Made by a program: the position numbers and the translations under genes
Notes under the pieces: model-generated
Told to the model about the DNA's origin: nothing
The model's input: the letters and a program-made list of their open reading frames with translations, nothing else
Databases searched by the model: none
Assembly: GCF_949987515.2 (NCBI RefSeq)
Contig: NC_082690.1
Location: 104,282,400-104,346,399, forward strand
Reading direction: 5' to 3'
Length of the DNA stretch: 64,000 nt
From: Delphinus delphis
Taxonomy: Eukaryota > Chordata > Mammalia > Artiodactyla > Delphinidae
Part shown: piece after piece, positions 45,901 through 53,550 of the stretch
Layout: every line of letters begins with the position of its first letter
How positions within the stretch are numbered: the first letter of the stretch is position 1

Positions 45901-48900
45901 AAGCTGGGCCTTGCCTGGTGGCGCAGTGGTTAAGTATCCACCTGCCAATGCAGGGGACACAGGTTCGAGCCCTGGTCTGGGAAGATCCCATATGCTGCGG
46001 AGTAACTAAGCCCGTGCGCCACAACTACTGAGCCTGCGCTCTAGAGCCCGCAAGCTACAACTACTGAACCCCGTGTGCCTAGAGCTCGTGCTCTGCAACA
46101 GGAGAAGCCACCGCAATGAGAAGCCTGCCGCATCACAACAAAGAATAGCCCCCCCTCGCCACAACTAGAGAAAGCCCACGTGCAGCAACGAAGACCCAAC
46201 GCAACCAAAGATAAATAATTAATTAATTTTTTAAAAATGCTAAGCTCACAGAGTTTTACAGATGAATCCTACGAAATATTCAAGTAACAGATGGTATCAA
46301 TTTTATATAAACTCTTCCATACAATAGAAAAAGAGAGAATGTTCTCTACCTCCTTGTAAGTTGCCAGTTTAATCTTGATACCAAAATCGAAGATAGTTCA
46401 GGAAGGGAAAATGTAAATGCCAAAATTCTGAAACAAAATCTTAGATCAAACCCAGAAAATATCAATTTGGGTTTAATCCCAGAAATGAAAGGTTTATTTA
46501 ACATCATAAAATATATTTATGAAAATCACCATATTAAAGGAGAAAAACCATGATCATCTCAATAGATTTAGAAAAAGTTCTTGAAAGTCAATATCTATTT
46601 ATGATAAAAAACGCTCAGGAAACTCAGAGTCAAAAAGAATTTCTTTAACTGATAAGAGTTGTCAGTCGCTGTTAGACTGAGGAACAAGTCCTGAGAGCAG
46701 GTGAGGGGATTAAGCAGAGATGGGGTCAGGAGGGTGGTGTACAAGCACACACACACTTTATTTCCTATCAAAACTCTTTATATATTGCAGTAGGCAATAC
46801 ATGTTTTTGTTAAAATCACAAGACAGAATCATCAGACAGTATTTCCTTAGTGTTGAAGTTATAGTACAAAACATTCTGCGAACCAGAATATAAACATGCA
46901 TGAGAACAGACTGTGATTACCGAAACATGCCAAGGACAAACTATAGTTAGAGAAACCGCAAGCAGCCTCACGGGCCAAGACTCATATCTTCTCTAATAAT
47001 CTTTCAGGTCCTGTCAAGAATTAAGCAGGACTTTGCCATGCTTTAAGCTGCAAGAACTGTCAGCTTGCAACTGGTTCCCGACAAAGAGTGTCTCAAAAAA
47101 AGAAAGTACAGTAAATGTCATTTGTTGAAACACTAGAACATTCCTTTTAAAATCAGGAAGAAGACAAATATACTTTCTATTTCCACTTCTGATCAACAGT
47201 GTACTGAAGGTCCTAGCTTTTAGAAGGAAACAAGAAAAACAAGTAAAAAGTTTAGGCATTAGGAAGAAACAAAACTCATCGTTTTGGGAATTCCCTGGCG
47301 TTCCAGTGGTTAGGACTGTGCTTCCACTGCAGGGGACACGGGTTCTATCCCCAGTCGGGGAACTAAGATCCCGTATGCCATGTGGGCTGCCAAAAATTTT
47401 TTTTAAAAATTAAAAAAAAAACCTCGGGCTTCCCTGGTGGCGCAGTGGTTGGGAGTCTGCCTGCCGTTGCGGGGGATGCGGGTTCGTGCCCCGGTCCGGG
47501 AAGATCCCACGTGCCGCGGAGCGGCTGGGCCCGTGAGCCATGACCACTGAGCCTGCGCGTCCGGAGCCTGTGCTCCGCAACGGGAGAGGCCACGACAGTG
47601 AGGGGCCTGCGTACCGCAAAAAACAAACAAACAAACAAAAAAACCATCGTTTTGCAGATGATATGACTGTCTACGTAGGCAAGCCAAAAGAATCTATAAA
47701 TTATTGAAAGTAATAAAAGAGTTCAGGGGCTTCCCTGGTGGCGCAGTGGTTGAGAGTGTGCCTGCTGATGCGGGGGACACAGGTTCGTGCCCCAATCTGG
47801 GAAGATCCCACATGCCGCGGAGCGGCTGGGCCCGTGAGCCATGGCCGCTGAGCCTGCGCGTCCGGAGCCTGCGCGTCCGGAGCCTGTGCTCCGCAACGGG
47901 AGAAGCCACAACAGTGAGAGGCCCGCGTACCGCAAAAAAAGAAAAAAAAAAAAAAAGAGTTCAGCAAGGTTGAATAAAGGCCCAAGAGGGTTTTTCATGG
48001 AACTCTACAAGCTGATGGTAAAATCTAGATGGAAGCGTAAAGGACCGTGAATCAGAGCCACAACACGCTTGAAGCAAAACAGGCTGGGGACTTGTTCCAC
48101 CAGATACCAAAGTTTATTCTGAGACTTCTAAATTCAGTGTGGCACTGGGGCAGGAATAGACAAATTGACCCGTGGAACAGAACCAAGAGCTTTGATTGGT
48201 ATATGACAGAAGTGGTGTTGCAGACCACTGGGGAAGGAGGGACCATTTAATAGTGGCCCTGGGACAATAGATTATCCTTATGGAGAGACACTTTGGATTT
48301 CTACTTTATACCACACACAGAATTCAATCCCAGAGAGATTAAAGGTTTACACATGAATGGCAAAGTTTTAAACTGAGAAAAGAATATCTTTATGACCTCA
48401 GAGTGGAGGAGAATTTCTCCCCATACAAGAAGCACAGGCCATCAAGGAAGAGATCGATCCCTTTAACTACATTAAAAATGACTTTTAGGGACTTCTCTGG
48501 TGGTCCAGTGGTTACGACTTTGTGCTTCCACTGCTGTGGGCCTGGGTTTGATCCCTGGTCAGAGAATTAAGATCCCGCAAGCCATGCGGCGCAGCCAAAA
48601 TAATAACAATAATAATAACTTTTATTCATCAAAACTTACCATAAAGAAGGTGAGAAGATGAGTCTTAAACTAGGATAGGGTATTTACCACATATGTGTTA
48701 ACAAAAGGTTAGCATCTAAATATATAAAGAACTTTAAAAAAAAAAAAAAAAAGGGAGGAAAAGACAACCCAACAGAAAAATAGGCAAAACTCATGAACAG
48801 AAGAGGAAAATAAGTAGCCCACCAACCTGTGGGATGCTATTCCATCTCGTTAGTCATCAGAAAAGCACAACTTAAACAACATGAGATTTCCACCCACCAT

Positions 48901-51900
48901 CTTGGCAAAATGAAAAACTGTCAACGCCACCCTGGTGTGCCGAGCAGGACGGACTGCCAGCCCCTGCTTCTGGGAATGTAAACAGGTGCAACAACTCTGG
49001 AAAACAATGTGGGCATCGTCCTTTAAGGATGAGCATTCACCTGACCTCCAGACCTTGATTCTCTGGGGAAACCTGCCTCTGAGCATCAGGAGATGTACAG
49101 GATGTCCCCAGCAGCCCCAAAGGGCAAAAAGCACAGGTTACACAGCAACAGTGGAAGAGATGAAACTGTGGCGTGTTTGTAAGTGGAATACGTACAGCTT
49201 TGAGAAGGGTGAACTATAACTACACGCACAAACACAGATGAATCTCAGATGTAACTCGAGCAGAAAAAGCACATCACAGGATGTGGGCGAAATTTATGGT
49301 TGAGAGTAGAACTCGGGGAAAACAAGGGACTAATGAGCACCAGGTCGAGTGCTGATTCGTCAGATGGGGGAGACCACAGGGTGCAGTCAAGGAGGGGGCG
49401 ACTGGACTGACTCTTAAGCTGGGTGGTGGTCGTACGGGTGTCTTATTCTTTATAACATACATACTATATATTTTGGGTGTGTGAAATGTTTTACTAAAAA
49501 AAGAGGGTGGGGACTTCCCTGGCGGTCCAGTGGTTAAGCCTCCGAGCTCCCACCGCAGGGTCAGTACCTGGTTGGGGAACCGAGATCCCGCATGCCATGC
49601 AGCCAAGGAGAAGTATTTGTTGAACACTAAGGATAATTGCCTGAACATTTGTCATGGTGAAAATAAAACTGTTTTTATTTATTTATTTTTAATAAATTTA
49701 TTTATTTTTTGGCTGTGTCAGGTCTTTGCTGCTGCGCACAGGCTTTTCTCTAGTTGTAGCGAGCGGGGGCTACTCTTCGTTGCAGTGCACGGGCTTCTCA
49801 TTGTCGTGGCTTCTCTTGTTGCAAGCAGGGGCTCTAGGCACGTGGGCTTCAGCAGTTGTGGCTCGCAAGCTCAGTACTTGTGGCTCGCGGGCTCTAGAGC
49901 ACAGGCTCAGTAGTTGTGGTGCACGGGCTTAGTTGCTCCGCGGCATGTGGGATCTTCCCAGGCCAGGGCTCGAACCCGTGTCCCTTGCATTGGCAGGCAG
50001 ATTCCTAACCACTGCGCCACCAGGGAAGCCCAATATTTATTTATTTATTTGGCTGCACCGGGTCTTAGTTGCGGCACGTGGGATCTAGTTCCCTGACCAG
50101 GGATCAAACCCGGGCCCTCTGCATTGGGAGCGCAGAGTCTTAGCCACTGGACCACCAGGGAAGTCCCTAAAAATGTTCAAAAAAAAAGAGGGTGATGATA
50201 ATACCTTCCTTGTCTACAGCTCAAGTGAGACACGCAGAGGAGAACAATTGGCTTCACTTTAGTGTGGGCACTTACTCTGTGCTGGCACGTGATCCGCATT
50301 CCTCGCGTATTCAGCACAGGAAAGCTGCGAGAGAGCAGATGTAGTCCAGGGCTGGGCGCCGTTGGCTGTAGCCCCTGGCAAAGCCCCGTGGATGCCGGGA
50401 GGGCGCCCATGATAGGCACTAACTGCTGCCTTCCCACAGGTGCTGAAGTCCACAGGGGACGTGGCTGGAGGCCGGGCTCTGTATGAGGGGTATGCGGCGG
50501 TCACCGATGCACCCCCCGAGTGCTTCCTCTCCCTCAGGGACACAGTGCTGCTCCGTAAGGAAGCCCGGAAGCTCATCGTTCAGCCCAACACTCGCCTCGA
50601 AGGTAATGGGTTCCTGAGCCCTCACTGATGGGGGCCGTGCAGAGCCCTCTGGGAGCACAGAGAAGGCCTGGAACCAACCCGGGCTCAGGAAAGGCTACCT
50701 GGGGTGGCCCTCCTCCCCATGCCAACCCTCAGGCCCACACCTTGGCATCTTCCACCCCCCACACACACGGGGTCAAGCTGCTTCTCAGACGGCAACAGAA
50801 GGTTTGAGGCAGGCCAGCAGAGCAGGGGCTAGTAGAACAGGCAGACCCCGGGCCTGTGAGGAGGCCAGGCATCATACCGGAGAATCAGGCCTGTCGGGGG
50901 CCCAGGAGTGAGGTCAGCTCAGGCAGAGAGTTGGCACCCAGCAGGCCGAGTTGAGCCCAGGGGACAGCAGGACTTGGCAGAGCCCAGAGAGAGATCAGCA
51001 CCCCCGTGGTCCTTCTCCCTCCTCAAGCAATGATGCCGTTGCCAGAATCCCTGGCCCTGTCTGCCTTGCGCTTGTACCTCTTGTATTAAAGGCGCTTTTG
51101 TATTAAGAGCGTTTGCTCCTCACTGCCATAGTCACGGGCAGTTGTGAGGGTTAAATGAAATAATTACCTCCTCCTGGTGTGGAAAAAGCATTTAAAAGGT
51201 TTATTCTAAACTCTACTCTGGGGAATTCCCTGGTGGCCCAGTGGTTAAGACCCGGCGCTTTCACTGCCAGGGCATGGGTTCAATCCCTGGTCAGGGAACT
51301 AAGATCCCCGCAAGACGCGTGGTGCGGCCAAAAGAAAAAATTAATAACAATGAAAATACACCTCATTTAAAAAATAAAATAGAGGAGTTTGGCCCCCACC
51401 CCTTGGCAACCCTCTCCCCGGCTCCCCACCCTACAGGCACACCCCCTGAGCTATCACCCAACCTCCTCTTCTTCAAACGGCTGTCACTCTGCCATTTTCC
51501 TGTCTGCTCGTCTGCTCATCTCCATGGCAGCAAGAGCAGCACATCCCTGACACCTGGCACAGGGCCTGGCCCACAGGAGCCTCTCAATGCCTGTCAAATG
51601 AGTGAGAGAATGGATCATGCCGGGCACATAGTCAGTGCTCATTACATGGACAATATCGTCATTGCTTTGACTGTCTAGCCCTGGGCATGCATTGGGGTTG
51701 GACTACTCACTTCAAGTAGTTCACAGCCCATTAGGAGTAAGCCAGAGAGAGAAATGATCTTATAAGGGAAGTGTTCATGGGTGCCCAAGAGACACAAACA
51801 GTGGTCTGAACACTTAGAGAAGGGAAGATCACCTCTACTTTTGAGGGACTCAGGGAAGGGTCTGGGGAGGAAGTGGGGGTAAAACTTTAAGGCCTGAAGA

Positions 51901-53203
51901 ACAGGTTGAATTTTCAAAGGTAGTGGTGGTGATGTTGATGAAGATGCTGATGATGATTGTAGCTAACTTTTGAGGACTTCCATGTGCCAGAGTCTGGGTA
52001 AAAACTTTCCATGGATCAACTCCCAACAACTCAATGAGGAAGTTATTATCCCCATTTTTCAGCTGGAAACTAAGACACAGAAGGGAATGTACTTGCTTGA
52101 GGTCACACAGTTAGTGGGTGGCAGGACCAGGATTTGAACTTGGGCCATCTGAACTCAGAGCCTGTGCTCTTAGCTGCGTACATCCCATGATGCCACAGGG
52201 CACAACAAGGTGCTGTGAGTGGGTAGAGCAGTGGAAGGATGTTAGAGGGAAGTGCTTCCCAGGAATATTCAGGAACACCCCATAAGTAAGATGGGTACCC
52301 TGGGAACAGCCTCACTTAACAGGTGAATAATAGGTTCAGGGGTCGTGATGCTCGTGGTAGCTGGCGCCTGGTGAGCATTCCTTCAATGCATTCTTGTATT
52401 TAATCACCACAGCTTCTTGAGACAAGTACTGTGCTTGCCCACACTTTACAGATGAGGAAACTGAGGCTTAGAGAGGATGAGAAACTTGCCCAGGGTCCAG
52501 CAGTAGACAGAGATAAGGCAATTCCTGGAGGCCAAGGACTGTGTCTGTTTTACCTAACATGGCACTGGTGTAAATCTTTATTAAGGGAATGAATGAGTGC
52601 AGCAATTCACTGAATACCCCCCTTTAATATTTCCTATCTCATAGGATTATTTTAAGGATTCAGTTAGATAAAGAAATATTGAGGGGCTTCCCTGGTGGCA
52701 CAGTGGTTGAGAGTCCGCCTGCCGATGCAGGGGACACGGGTTCGTGCCCCGGTCTGGGAAGATCCCACATGCCGCGGAGCGGCTGGGCCCGTGAGCCATG
52801 GCCACTGAGCCTGTGCATCCGGAGCCTGTGCCCCGCAACGGGAGAGGCCACAGCAGTGAGAGGCCCGCGTACCGCAAAAAAAAAAAAAAAAAAAAAAAAA
52901 TATTGAGCACAATTTTTGGCACATGGTAAGAGCTCAGGAAGAACTAGCTGCTCCTATGCTTATGATTGTGATTCTGCTTCCCTATTAAGACCTTTTCCTG
53001 CTGCTGTTTTTTTCTCCATCTCCTCCCCAGGCTCAGAAGTACAGCTTCTTGAGTATGAGGCCTCAGCTGCTGGCCTCATCCGATCCTTCTCTGAGCGCTT
53101 CCCAGAGGATGGGCCCGAGTTGGAGGAGATCCTCACCCAGCTGGCCACAGCTGATGCCCGGTTCTGGAAGTGCCCCAGTGAAACCCCATCTGGCCAGGCT
53201 TGA
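20416..53203 (+). CDS. DPP3: DPP3, dipeptidyl peptidase III (coding span, exons listed separately)
   Basis: Seventeen coding exons join to 737 residues, the human DPP3 length. DPP3 is a cytosolic zinc exopeptidase of family M49 that removes dipeptides from the N-terminus of short peptides such as angiotensins and enkephalins. The family's hallmark HELLGH is at residues 450-455 (zinc ligands H450 and H455, catalytic E451) and EECRAE at 507-512 supplies the third ligand E508. Y318, H568 and R669, known active-site residues of the family, are all present. An ETGE motif at 480-483 matches the KEAP1-binding loop through which DPP3 competes with NRF2. There is no signal peptide or membrane segment. 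The start is the first ATG in the exon after the non-coding leader. The gene has two very large introns filled with transposons. Identification is firm. Confidence 0.98.
21115..21690 (-). mobile_element. L1 LINE fragment (old)
   Basis: Reverse L1M phrases: GAAGCATTCCACAGCAATGT, TTATTGATGGACATTTAGGT, GAATTGCTGGGTCAAAGG. Confidence 0.75.
22869..23312 (+). mobile_element. 5'-truncated L1 3' end nested in the older L1
   Basis: Begins TTGGGATTAACATATATACA and ends AACTATACTTCAATTAAAAA, the cetartiodactyl L1 3' terminus. Flanked by a 14-bp TSD AACAGATGGGCA[G/A]T at 22,855 and 23,313, which belongs to the host L1. A CHR SINE splits it. Confidence 0.9.
23004..23212 (+). mobile_element. CHR-type SINE nested in the truncated L1
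   Basis: Head GGGCTTCCCTGGTGGCGCAG, body with GATCCCACATGCCGCGGAGC, tail rich in A and C. The flanks repeat CATATATAG. Confidence 0.92.
24535..24780 (+). repeat. Unnamed old interspersed repeat inside the L1
   Basis: Contains CTCCCAAAGGCCCCATCTCC and GAGGGACACAAACATTCAGA, phrases common to an old mammalian repeat whose family I cannot name with confidence. Confidence 0.6.
26288..26637 (+). mobile_element. CHR-type SINE (long form)
   Basis: Sense head and AATTAATT-rich tail. Exact 14-bp TSD AAGACAGTGTTCTG at 26,274 and 26,638. Confidence 0.95.
27176..27324 (+). mobile_element. CHR-type SINE with internal deletion
   Basis: Lacks about 50 bp of the middle seen in sister copies (jumps from GGGCCATGGC to AGTGGGAGGC). 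Exact 16-bp TSD AAAACTCAACAGTAAG at 27,160 and 27,325. Confidence 0.93.
27745..27944 (-). mobile_element. CHR-type SINE
   Basis: Minus-strand copy with exact 15-bp TSD CTGCACACGATTTTT at 27,730 and 27,945. Confidence 0.94.
28592..28720 (+). repeat. Right half of an old repeat split by the L1
   Basis: GAGAATTACTGGCTCACATA continues the repeat whose left half ends near 21,925 (CAAATTGGCTTAAATGAAG). Confidence 0.65.
29359..29448 (+). CDS. DPP3: DPP3 coding exon (residues 91-120)
   Basis: 90 nt after TCCCCCAG, ending at GTGAGC. Encodes [20 protein letters not shown] and ends VPNLPK. Confidence 0.97.
29790..29935 (+). mobile_element. MER5A-like hAT fossil
   Basis: GAATTGCCTGGCGAGCTTGT and GGGTCTGCATTTCTCGGGCA resemble MER5 family phrases. 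Confidence 0.5.
30058..30195 (+). CDS. DPP3: DPP3 coding exon (residues 121-166)
   Basis: 138 nt, phase 0, CCTGCAG acceptor and GTGAGG donor. Encodes [20 protein letters not shown] and ends RHLGLGKE. Confidence 0.97.
30777..30851 (+). CDS. DPP3: DPP3 coding exon (residues 167-191)
   Basis: 75 nt, CGACAG acceptor. Encodes [18 protein letters not shown] and ends QDFLDSQ. The donor GTTTGG is weak (T at +3) but preserves the conserved junction. Confidence 0.95.
31473..31566 (+). CDS. DPP3: DPP3 coding exon (residues 192-223)
   Basis: 94 nt after TTTTCCAG, leaving one base of codon 223. Encodes [18 protein letters not shown] and ends LASVLST. Donor GTGAGC. Confidence 0.97.
32033..32228 (+). mobile_element. 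CHR-type SINE
   Basis: Sense copy, missing about 10 bp in the head (GCGCAGAGAGTCC). Exact TSD AAAAGGTGACCAC at 32,020 and 32,229. Confidence 0.94.
32380..32660 (+). repeat. Copy of the old repeat that the intron 2 L1 interrupts
   Basis: Contains CAGGCACAGCTGGATCCAGC and TCTCTGTCTCTTGGCTCAGC, matching the arrangement of the split copy. Family not named. Confidence 0.5.
34138..34450 (+). mobile_element. CHR-type SINE (long form)
   Basis: Sense copy starting GGACTTCCTGGTGGCGCAGG, with exact TSD AATATCCCATTGC at 34,125 and 34,451. Confidence 0.94.
34464..34770 (+). repeat. Unnamed old interspersed repeat
   Basis: AACAAATCACCACAAATTTA, TTACAGTTCTGGAGGTCCAA and CTCCTTATAAGGACTCTTGT are phrases of a common old mammalian repeat. 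The SINE beside it inserted at its left edge. Confidence 0.6.
34780..34955 (-). mobile_element. MIR SINE fragment
   Basis: Reverse MIR: TTAACCTCTCGGTGCCTTAG, CCCCATCTGTAGAACAGAGA. Confidence 0.8.
34961..35041. mobile_element. Mariner-derived palindromic MITE
   Basis: An 80-bp element whose ends TTGGGTTGGCCAAA and TTTGGCCAACCCAA are exact inverted repeats; the arms stay nearly complementary to a small central loop. Matches the mariner-like MITEs of cetartiodactyls from memory. It would fold into a long hairpin in the DPP3 pre-mRNA. Confidence 0.85.
35190..35320 (+). CDS. DPP3: DPP3 coding exon (residues 223-266)
   Basis: 131 nt after CCCTCAG, ending in phase 0 at GTAGGG. Encodes [18 protein letters not shown] and ends EHLEKAK. 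A mariner-like hairpin lies about 150 bp upstream in the intron. Confidence 0.97.
35430..35560 (+). CDS. DPP3: DPP3 coding exon (residues 267-310)
   Basis: 131 nt after CCCCCAG; donor GTGAGG. Encodes [18 protein letters not shown] and ends DKAPIVE with a split serine codon. Confidence 0.97.
35635..35693 (+). CDS. DPP3: DPP3 coding exon (residues 310-330), carries Y318
   Basis: 59 nt after CCCCCAG; donor GTAACT. Encodes [19 protein letters not shown]; the tyrosine in ESYRD is the active-site Y318 of the family. Confidence 0.97.
35770..35965 (+). mobile_element. MIR SINE
   Basis: Sense MIR: TAACAATGACAACAGCCATT, TGTGGGAACTGAGGCACAGG. Confidence 0.75.
36903..36944 (+). repeat. (CA)n microsatellite
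   Basis: About 21 CA units; its last units form part of the TSD of the SINE that follows. Confidence 0.97.
36952..37255 (-). mobile_element. CHR-type SINE inserted at the end of a CA repeat
   Basis: Minus-strand copy, T-rich left end. TSD CACACATTCCTTT at 36,939 and 37,256. Confidence 0.93.
37269..37560 (-). mobile_element. L1 LINE fragment (old), continued from 36,585-36,902
   Basis: TTGGTTTTTTCACTTAATCA, TTGGACATTTATTTAGGTCG are reversed L1M 3' phrases. The CA repeat and SINE separate the two halves. Confidence 0.7.
37560..38390. other. DPP3 intron sequence, nothing recognised
   Basis: No clear repeat or exon-like segment. Confidence 0.4.
38394..38588 (+). CDS. DPP3: DPP3 coding exon (residues 330-395)
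   Basis: 195 nt after CCCACAG; donor GTGAGC. Encodes [18 protein letters not shown] and ends [11 protein letters not shown], the segment leading into the catalytic lobe. Confidence 0.97.
38807..38919 (+). CDS. DPP3: DPP3 coding exon (residues 395-432)
   Basis: 113 nt after CTCCAG; donor GTGGGC; ends in phase 0. Encodes [18 protein letters not shown] and ends LTFLEEEDK. Confidence 0.97.
39284..39376 (+). CDS. DPP3: DPP3 coding exon with HELLGH zinc motif (residues 433-463)
   Basis: 93 nt after CGGCAG; donor GTAAGA. Encodes [17 protein letters not shown], then HELLGH at bases 39,335-39,352, the M49 zinc-binding and catalytic motif, and ends GSGKLFVQ. Confidence 0.98.
40120..40440 (-). mobile_element. 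Two adjacent MIR fragments
   Basis: Reverse MIR at 40,120-40,240 (TGAGCCTCAGTTGGCCCATC) and 40,285-40,440 (TCTGAGCCTTAGTTTCCTCC). Confidence 0.8.
40860..40922 (+). CDS. DPP3: DPP3 coding exon with ETGE motif (residues 464-484)
   Basis: 63 nt after TCTGCAG; donor GTGAGG. Encodes [20 protein letters not shown] plus Q. The ETGE tetrapeptide (bases 40,908-40,919) is the KEAP1 Kelch-domain ligand known from NRF2. Confidence 0.97.
41022..41146 (+). CDS. DPP3: DPP3 coding exon with EECRAE motif (residues 485-526)
   Basis: 125 nt after CTCCCAG. EECRAE (bases 41,088-41,105) holds the zinc ligand E508. The exon must end in ...GTGCTGGA before GTACGAG for the conserved VLEIFGFEG junction; that donor is weak. 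Confidence 0.95.
41270..41390 (+). CDS. DPP3: DPP3 coding exon (residues 526-566)
   Basis: 121 nt after CCCCCAG; donor GTGGGG; ends in phase 0. Encodes [18 protein letters not shown] and ends PEASSWRQ. The intron before it is only 123 bp. Confidence 0.97.
41625..41865 (+). mobile_element. MIR SINE
   Basis: Sense MIR: TTAGTTCTAAGTGCTTTATG, TTAGAGATGAGGCAATTGAA. Confidence 0.88.
41968..42318 (+). mobile_element. CHR-type SINE (long form), left arm of an inverted pair
   Basis: Sense copy; the left flank GAACACACG at 41,959 recurs at 42,532, after the second SINE, so the pair lies within one TSD. Confidence 0.93.
42319..42531 (-). mobile_element. CHR-type SINE (short form), right arm of an inverted pair
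   Basis: Minus-strand copy joined tail-to-tail to its neighbour through an A tract followed by a T tract. Confidence 0.93.
42541..42690 (-). mobile_element. MIR SINE fragment
   Basis: Reverse MIR: GAGCAAGTCACTTCACCTCT, TGTCATCTGTAAACTGTGGA. Confidence 0.85.
43060..43239 (+). CDS. DPP3: DPP3 coding exon (residues 567-626), carries H568
   Basis: 180 nt after CCGGCAG; donor GTAAAC. Opens [18 protein letters not shown]; its second residue is H568, the conserved transition-state histidine of the family. Confidence 0.97.
43725..43890 (-). mobile_element. MER5-like hAT fossil
   Basis: AGTGTGATCCAGAGACCAGC and GATTCAGAAATTCTGAGTGC match MER5A/B phrases from memory. Confidence 0.65.
43990..44356 (+). 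mobile_element. L1 LINE 3' end (old)
   Basis: ACTAGTGAAATCTAAATAAC, GGGAACTCTCTGTACTATCT and TTTTCTGTAAATCTAAAATT are typical L1M 3' UTR phrases. Confidence 0.7.
45576..45690 (+). mobile_element. CHR-type SINE (short form)
   Basis: GGGAATTCCCTGGGGGTCCA head and A10 tail. Confidence 0.88.
45906..46232 (+). mobile_element. CHR-type SINE (long form)
   Basis: Sense copy starting GGGCCTTGCCTGGTGGCGCA, with exact TSD AAAAATGCTAAGCT at 45,892 and 46,233. Confidence 0.95.
46660..47083 (-). mobile_element. Solo LTR of an endogenous retrovirus
   Basis: A 424-bp non-L1 segment interrupts the L1. It starts TGTCAG and ends CCGACA (near-perfect short inverted repeat, TG...CA ends) and is flanked by an exact 6-bp duplication AAGAGT at 46,654 and 47,084. 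On the minus strand it carries TATATAAA (46,777-46,784) followed 15 bp later by AATAAA (46,757-46,762), the U3-R layout of an LTR. No internal retroviral gene is present. Confidence 0.85.
47286..47425 (+). mobile_element. CHR-type SINE (short form), host of a second SINE
   Basis: GGGAATTCCCTGGCGTTCCA head. The L1 target CATCGTTTT occurs at 47,277 and again at 47,645, after the second SINE. Confidence 0.9.
47426..47643 (+). mobile_element. CHR-type SINE inserted in the tail of the previous SINE
   Basis: Full body with a (CAAA)n-type tail, same orientation as its host. Confidence 0.92.
47727..47952 (+). mobile_element. CHR-type SINE with a 15-bp tandem duplication
   Basis: Exact TSD AAAAGAGTTCAG at 47,715 and 47,953. 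The unit AGCCTGCGCGTCCGG occurs twice in a row at 47,851-47,880; other copies here have it once. Confidence 0.95.
48488..48605 (+). mobile_element. CHR-type SINE (short form)
   Basis: GGGACTTCTCTGGTGGTCCA head, tail of (AATAAT)n. Confidence 0.88.
49510..49610 (+). mobile_element. CHR-type SINE (short form)
   Basis: GGACTTCCCTGGCGGTCCAG head, ends GCATGCCATGCAGCCAAG. Confidence 0.85.
49690..50031 (-). mobile_element. CHR-type SINE (long form)
   Basis: Minus-strand copy ending CCACCAGGGAAGCCC. Confidence 0.92.
50034..50166 (-). mobile_element. CHR-type SINE (short form)
   Basis: Minus-strand copy abutting the previous one, ending CCACCAGGGAAGTCCC. Confidence 0.92.
50440..50602 (+). CDS. DPP3: DPP3 coding exon (residues 627-681)
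   Basis: 163 nt after TCCCACAG; donor GTAATG. Encodes [18 protein letters not shown] and includes R669 in KEARKLIVQ. Preceded by a 7.2-kb intron of transposon remains. Confidence 0.97.
51220..51336 (+). mobile_element. CHR-type SINE (short form)
   Basis: GGGAATTCCCTGGTGGCCCA head, GTGCGGCCAAAAG end. Confidence 0.9.
51910..52190 (+). mobile_element. MIR SINE
   Basis: Sense MIR: TTGTAGCTAACTTTTGAGGA, AACAACTCAATGAGGAAGTT, GGTCACACAGTTAGTGGGTG. Confidence 0.9.
52340..52510 (+). mobile_element. MIR SINE
   Basis: Sense MIR: TACAGATGAGGAAACTGAGG, CTTAGAGAGGATGAGAAACT. Confidence 0.85.
52684..52897 (+). mobile_element. CHR-type SINE
   Basis: Full short-body copy with a long A tract and TSD AAATATTGAG at 52,674 and 52,898. 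Lies 130 bp before the last DPP3 exon. Confidence 0.94.
53031..53203 (+). CDS. DPP3: DPP3 terminal coding exon (residues 681-737)
   Basis: 173 nt including the TGA stop, after CTCCCCAG. Encodes [18 protein letters not shown] and ends ETPSGQA. Confidence 0.97.
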
Positions 53204-53233
53204 GGCAGATTTGCATGGCCCTTCCCCCACTCC

Positions 53234-53239
53234 ATTAAA
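53234..53239 (+). terminator. DPP3: DPP3 poly(A) signal ATTAAA
   Basis: ATTAAA lies 31 bp after the stop codon, giving a very short 3' UTR. A GT-rich tract (TTTTTGTCCGTGTC) follows about 25 bp downstream, as expected of a cleavage region. Confidence 0.75.
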
Positions 53240-53334
53240 CCAAGGCTGCAAGTGGCCCCCTTTTTGTCCGTGTCTTAGGGGCTAGGGGAGGGGCAGGAGC
53301 TCGGACCTTGGTGCTACCTCAGCCGAGGGTGGCG

Positions 53335-53550
53335 ACACTAAGCCCTTCCATTTGACAGCACTTTCCAGCTTACCAAGTGCTTCCCCTGTGTTATCTCATC
53401 TGATCTGCACTGCCCTCTGTGGGGTGAGCAAGGCAGGACTCCTTATCCGGCTTCCCAGATGAGGCAATGCAGGTTCTGAGAAAGTGACCTGGCATCCTGC
53501 AGGACTCAAAACCTATCCCAGTCCAGTGCTCTTCATGTATTACTTTTATA
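53335..53550 (+). mobile_element. MIR SINE in the DPP3-BBS1 gap
   Basis: Sense MIR: GACAGCACTTTCCAGCTTAC, GTTATCTCATCTGATCTGCA, CAGATGAGGCAATGCAGG. Confidence 0.8.

Larger units (their letters stand above)
45190..49500 (+). mobile_element. Degenerate L1 LINE in DPP3 intron 16, cut by many insertions
   Basis: Sense L1 pieces run from ORF1 (AGAGATAATGGCTGAGAATT near 45,457) through ORF2 fragments to a 3' end near 49,490. CHR SINEs and a solo LTR interrupt it. All frames are broken. Exact limits are uncertain. Confidence 0.75.

Noticed and set aside
52684..52755. tRNA-like heads of the SINEs (A and B box-like)
   Set aside because: They belong to retrotransposed SINEs and lack a full cloverleaf; not tRNA genes.
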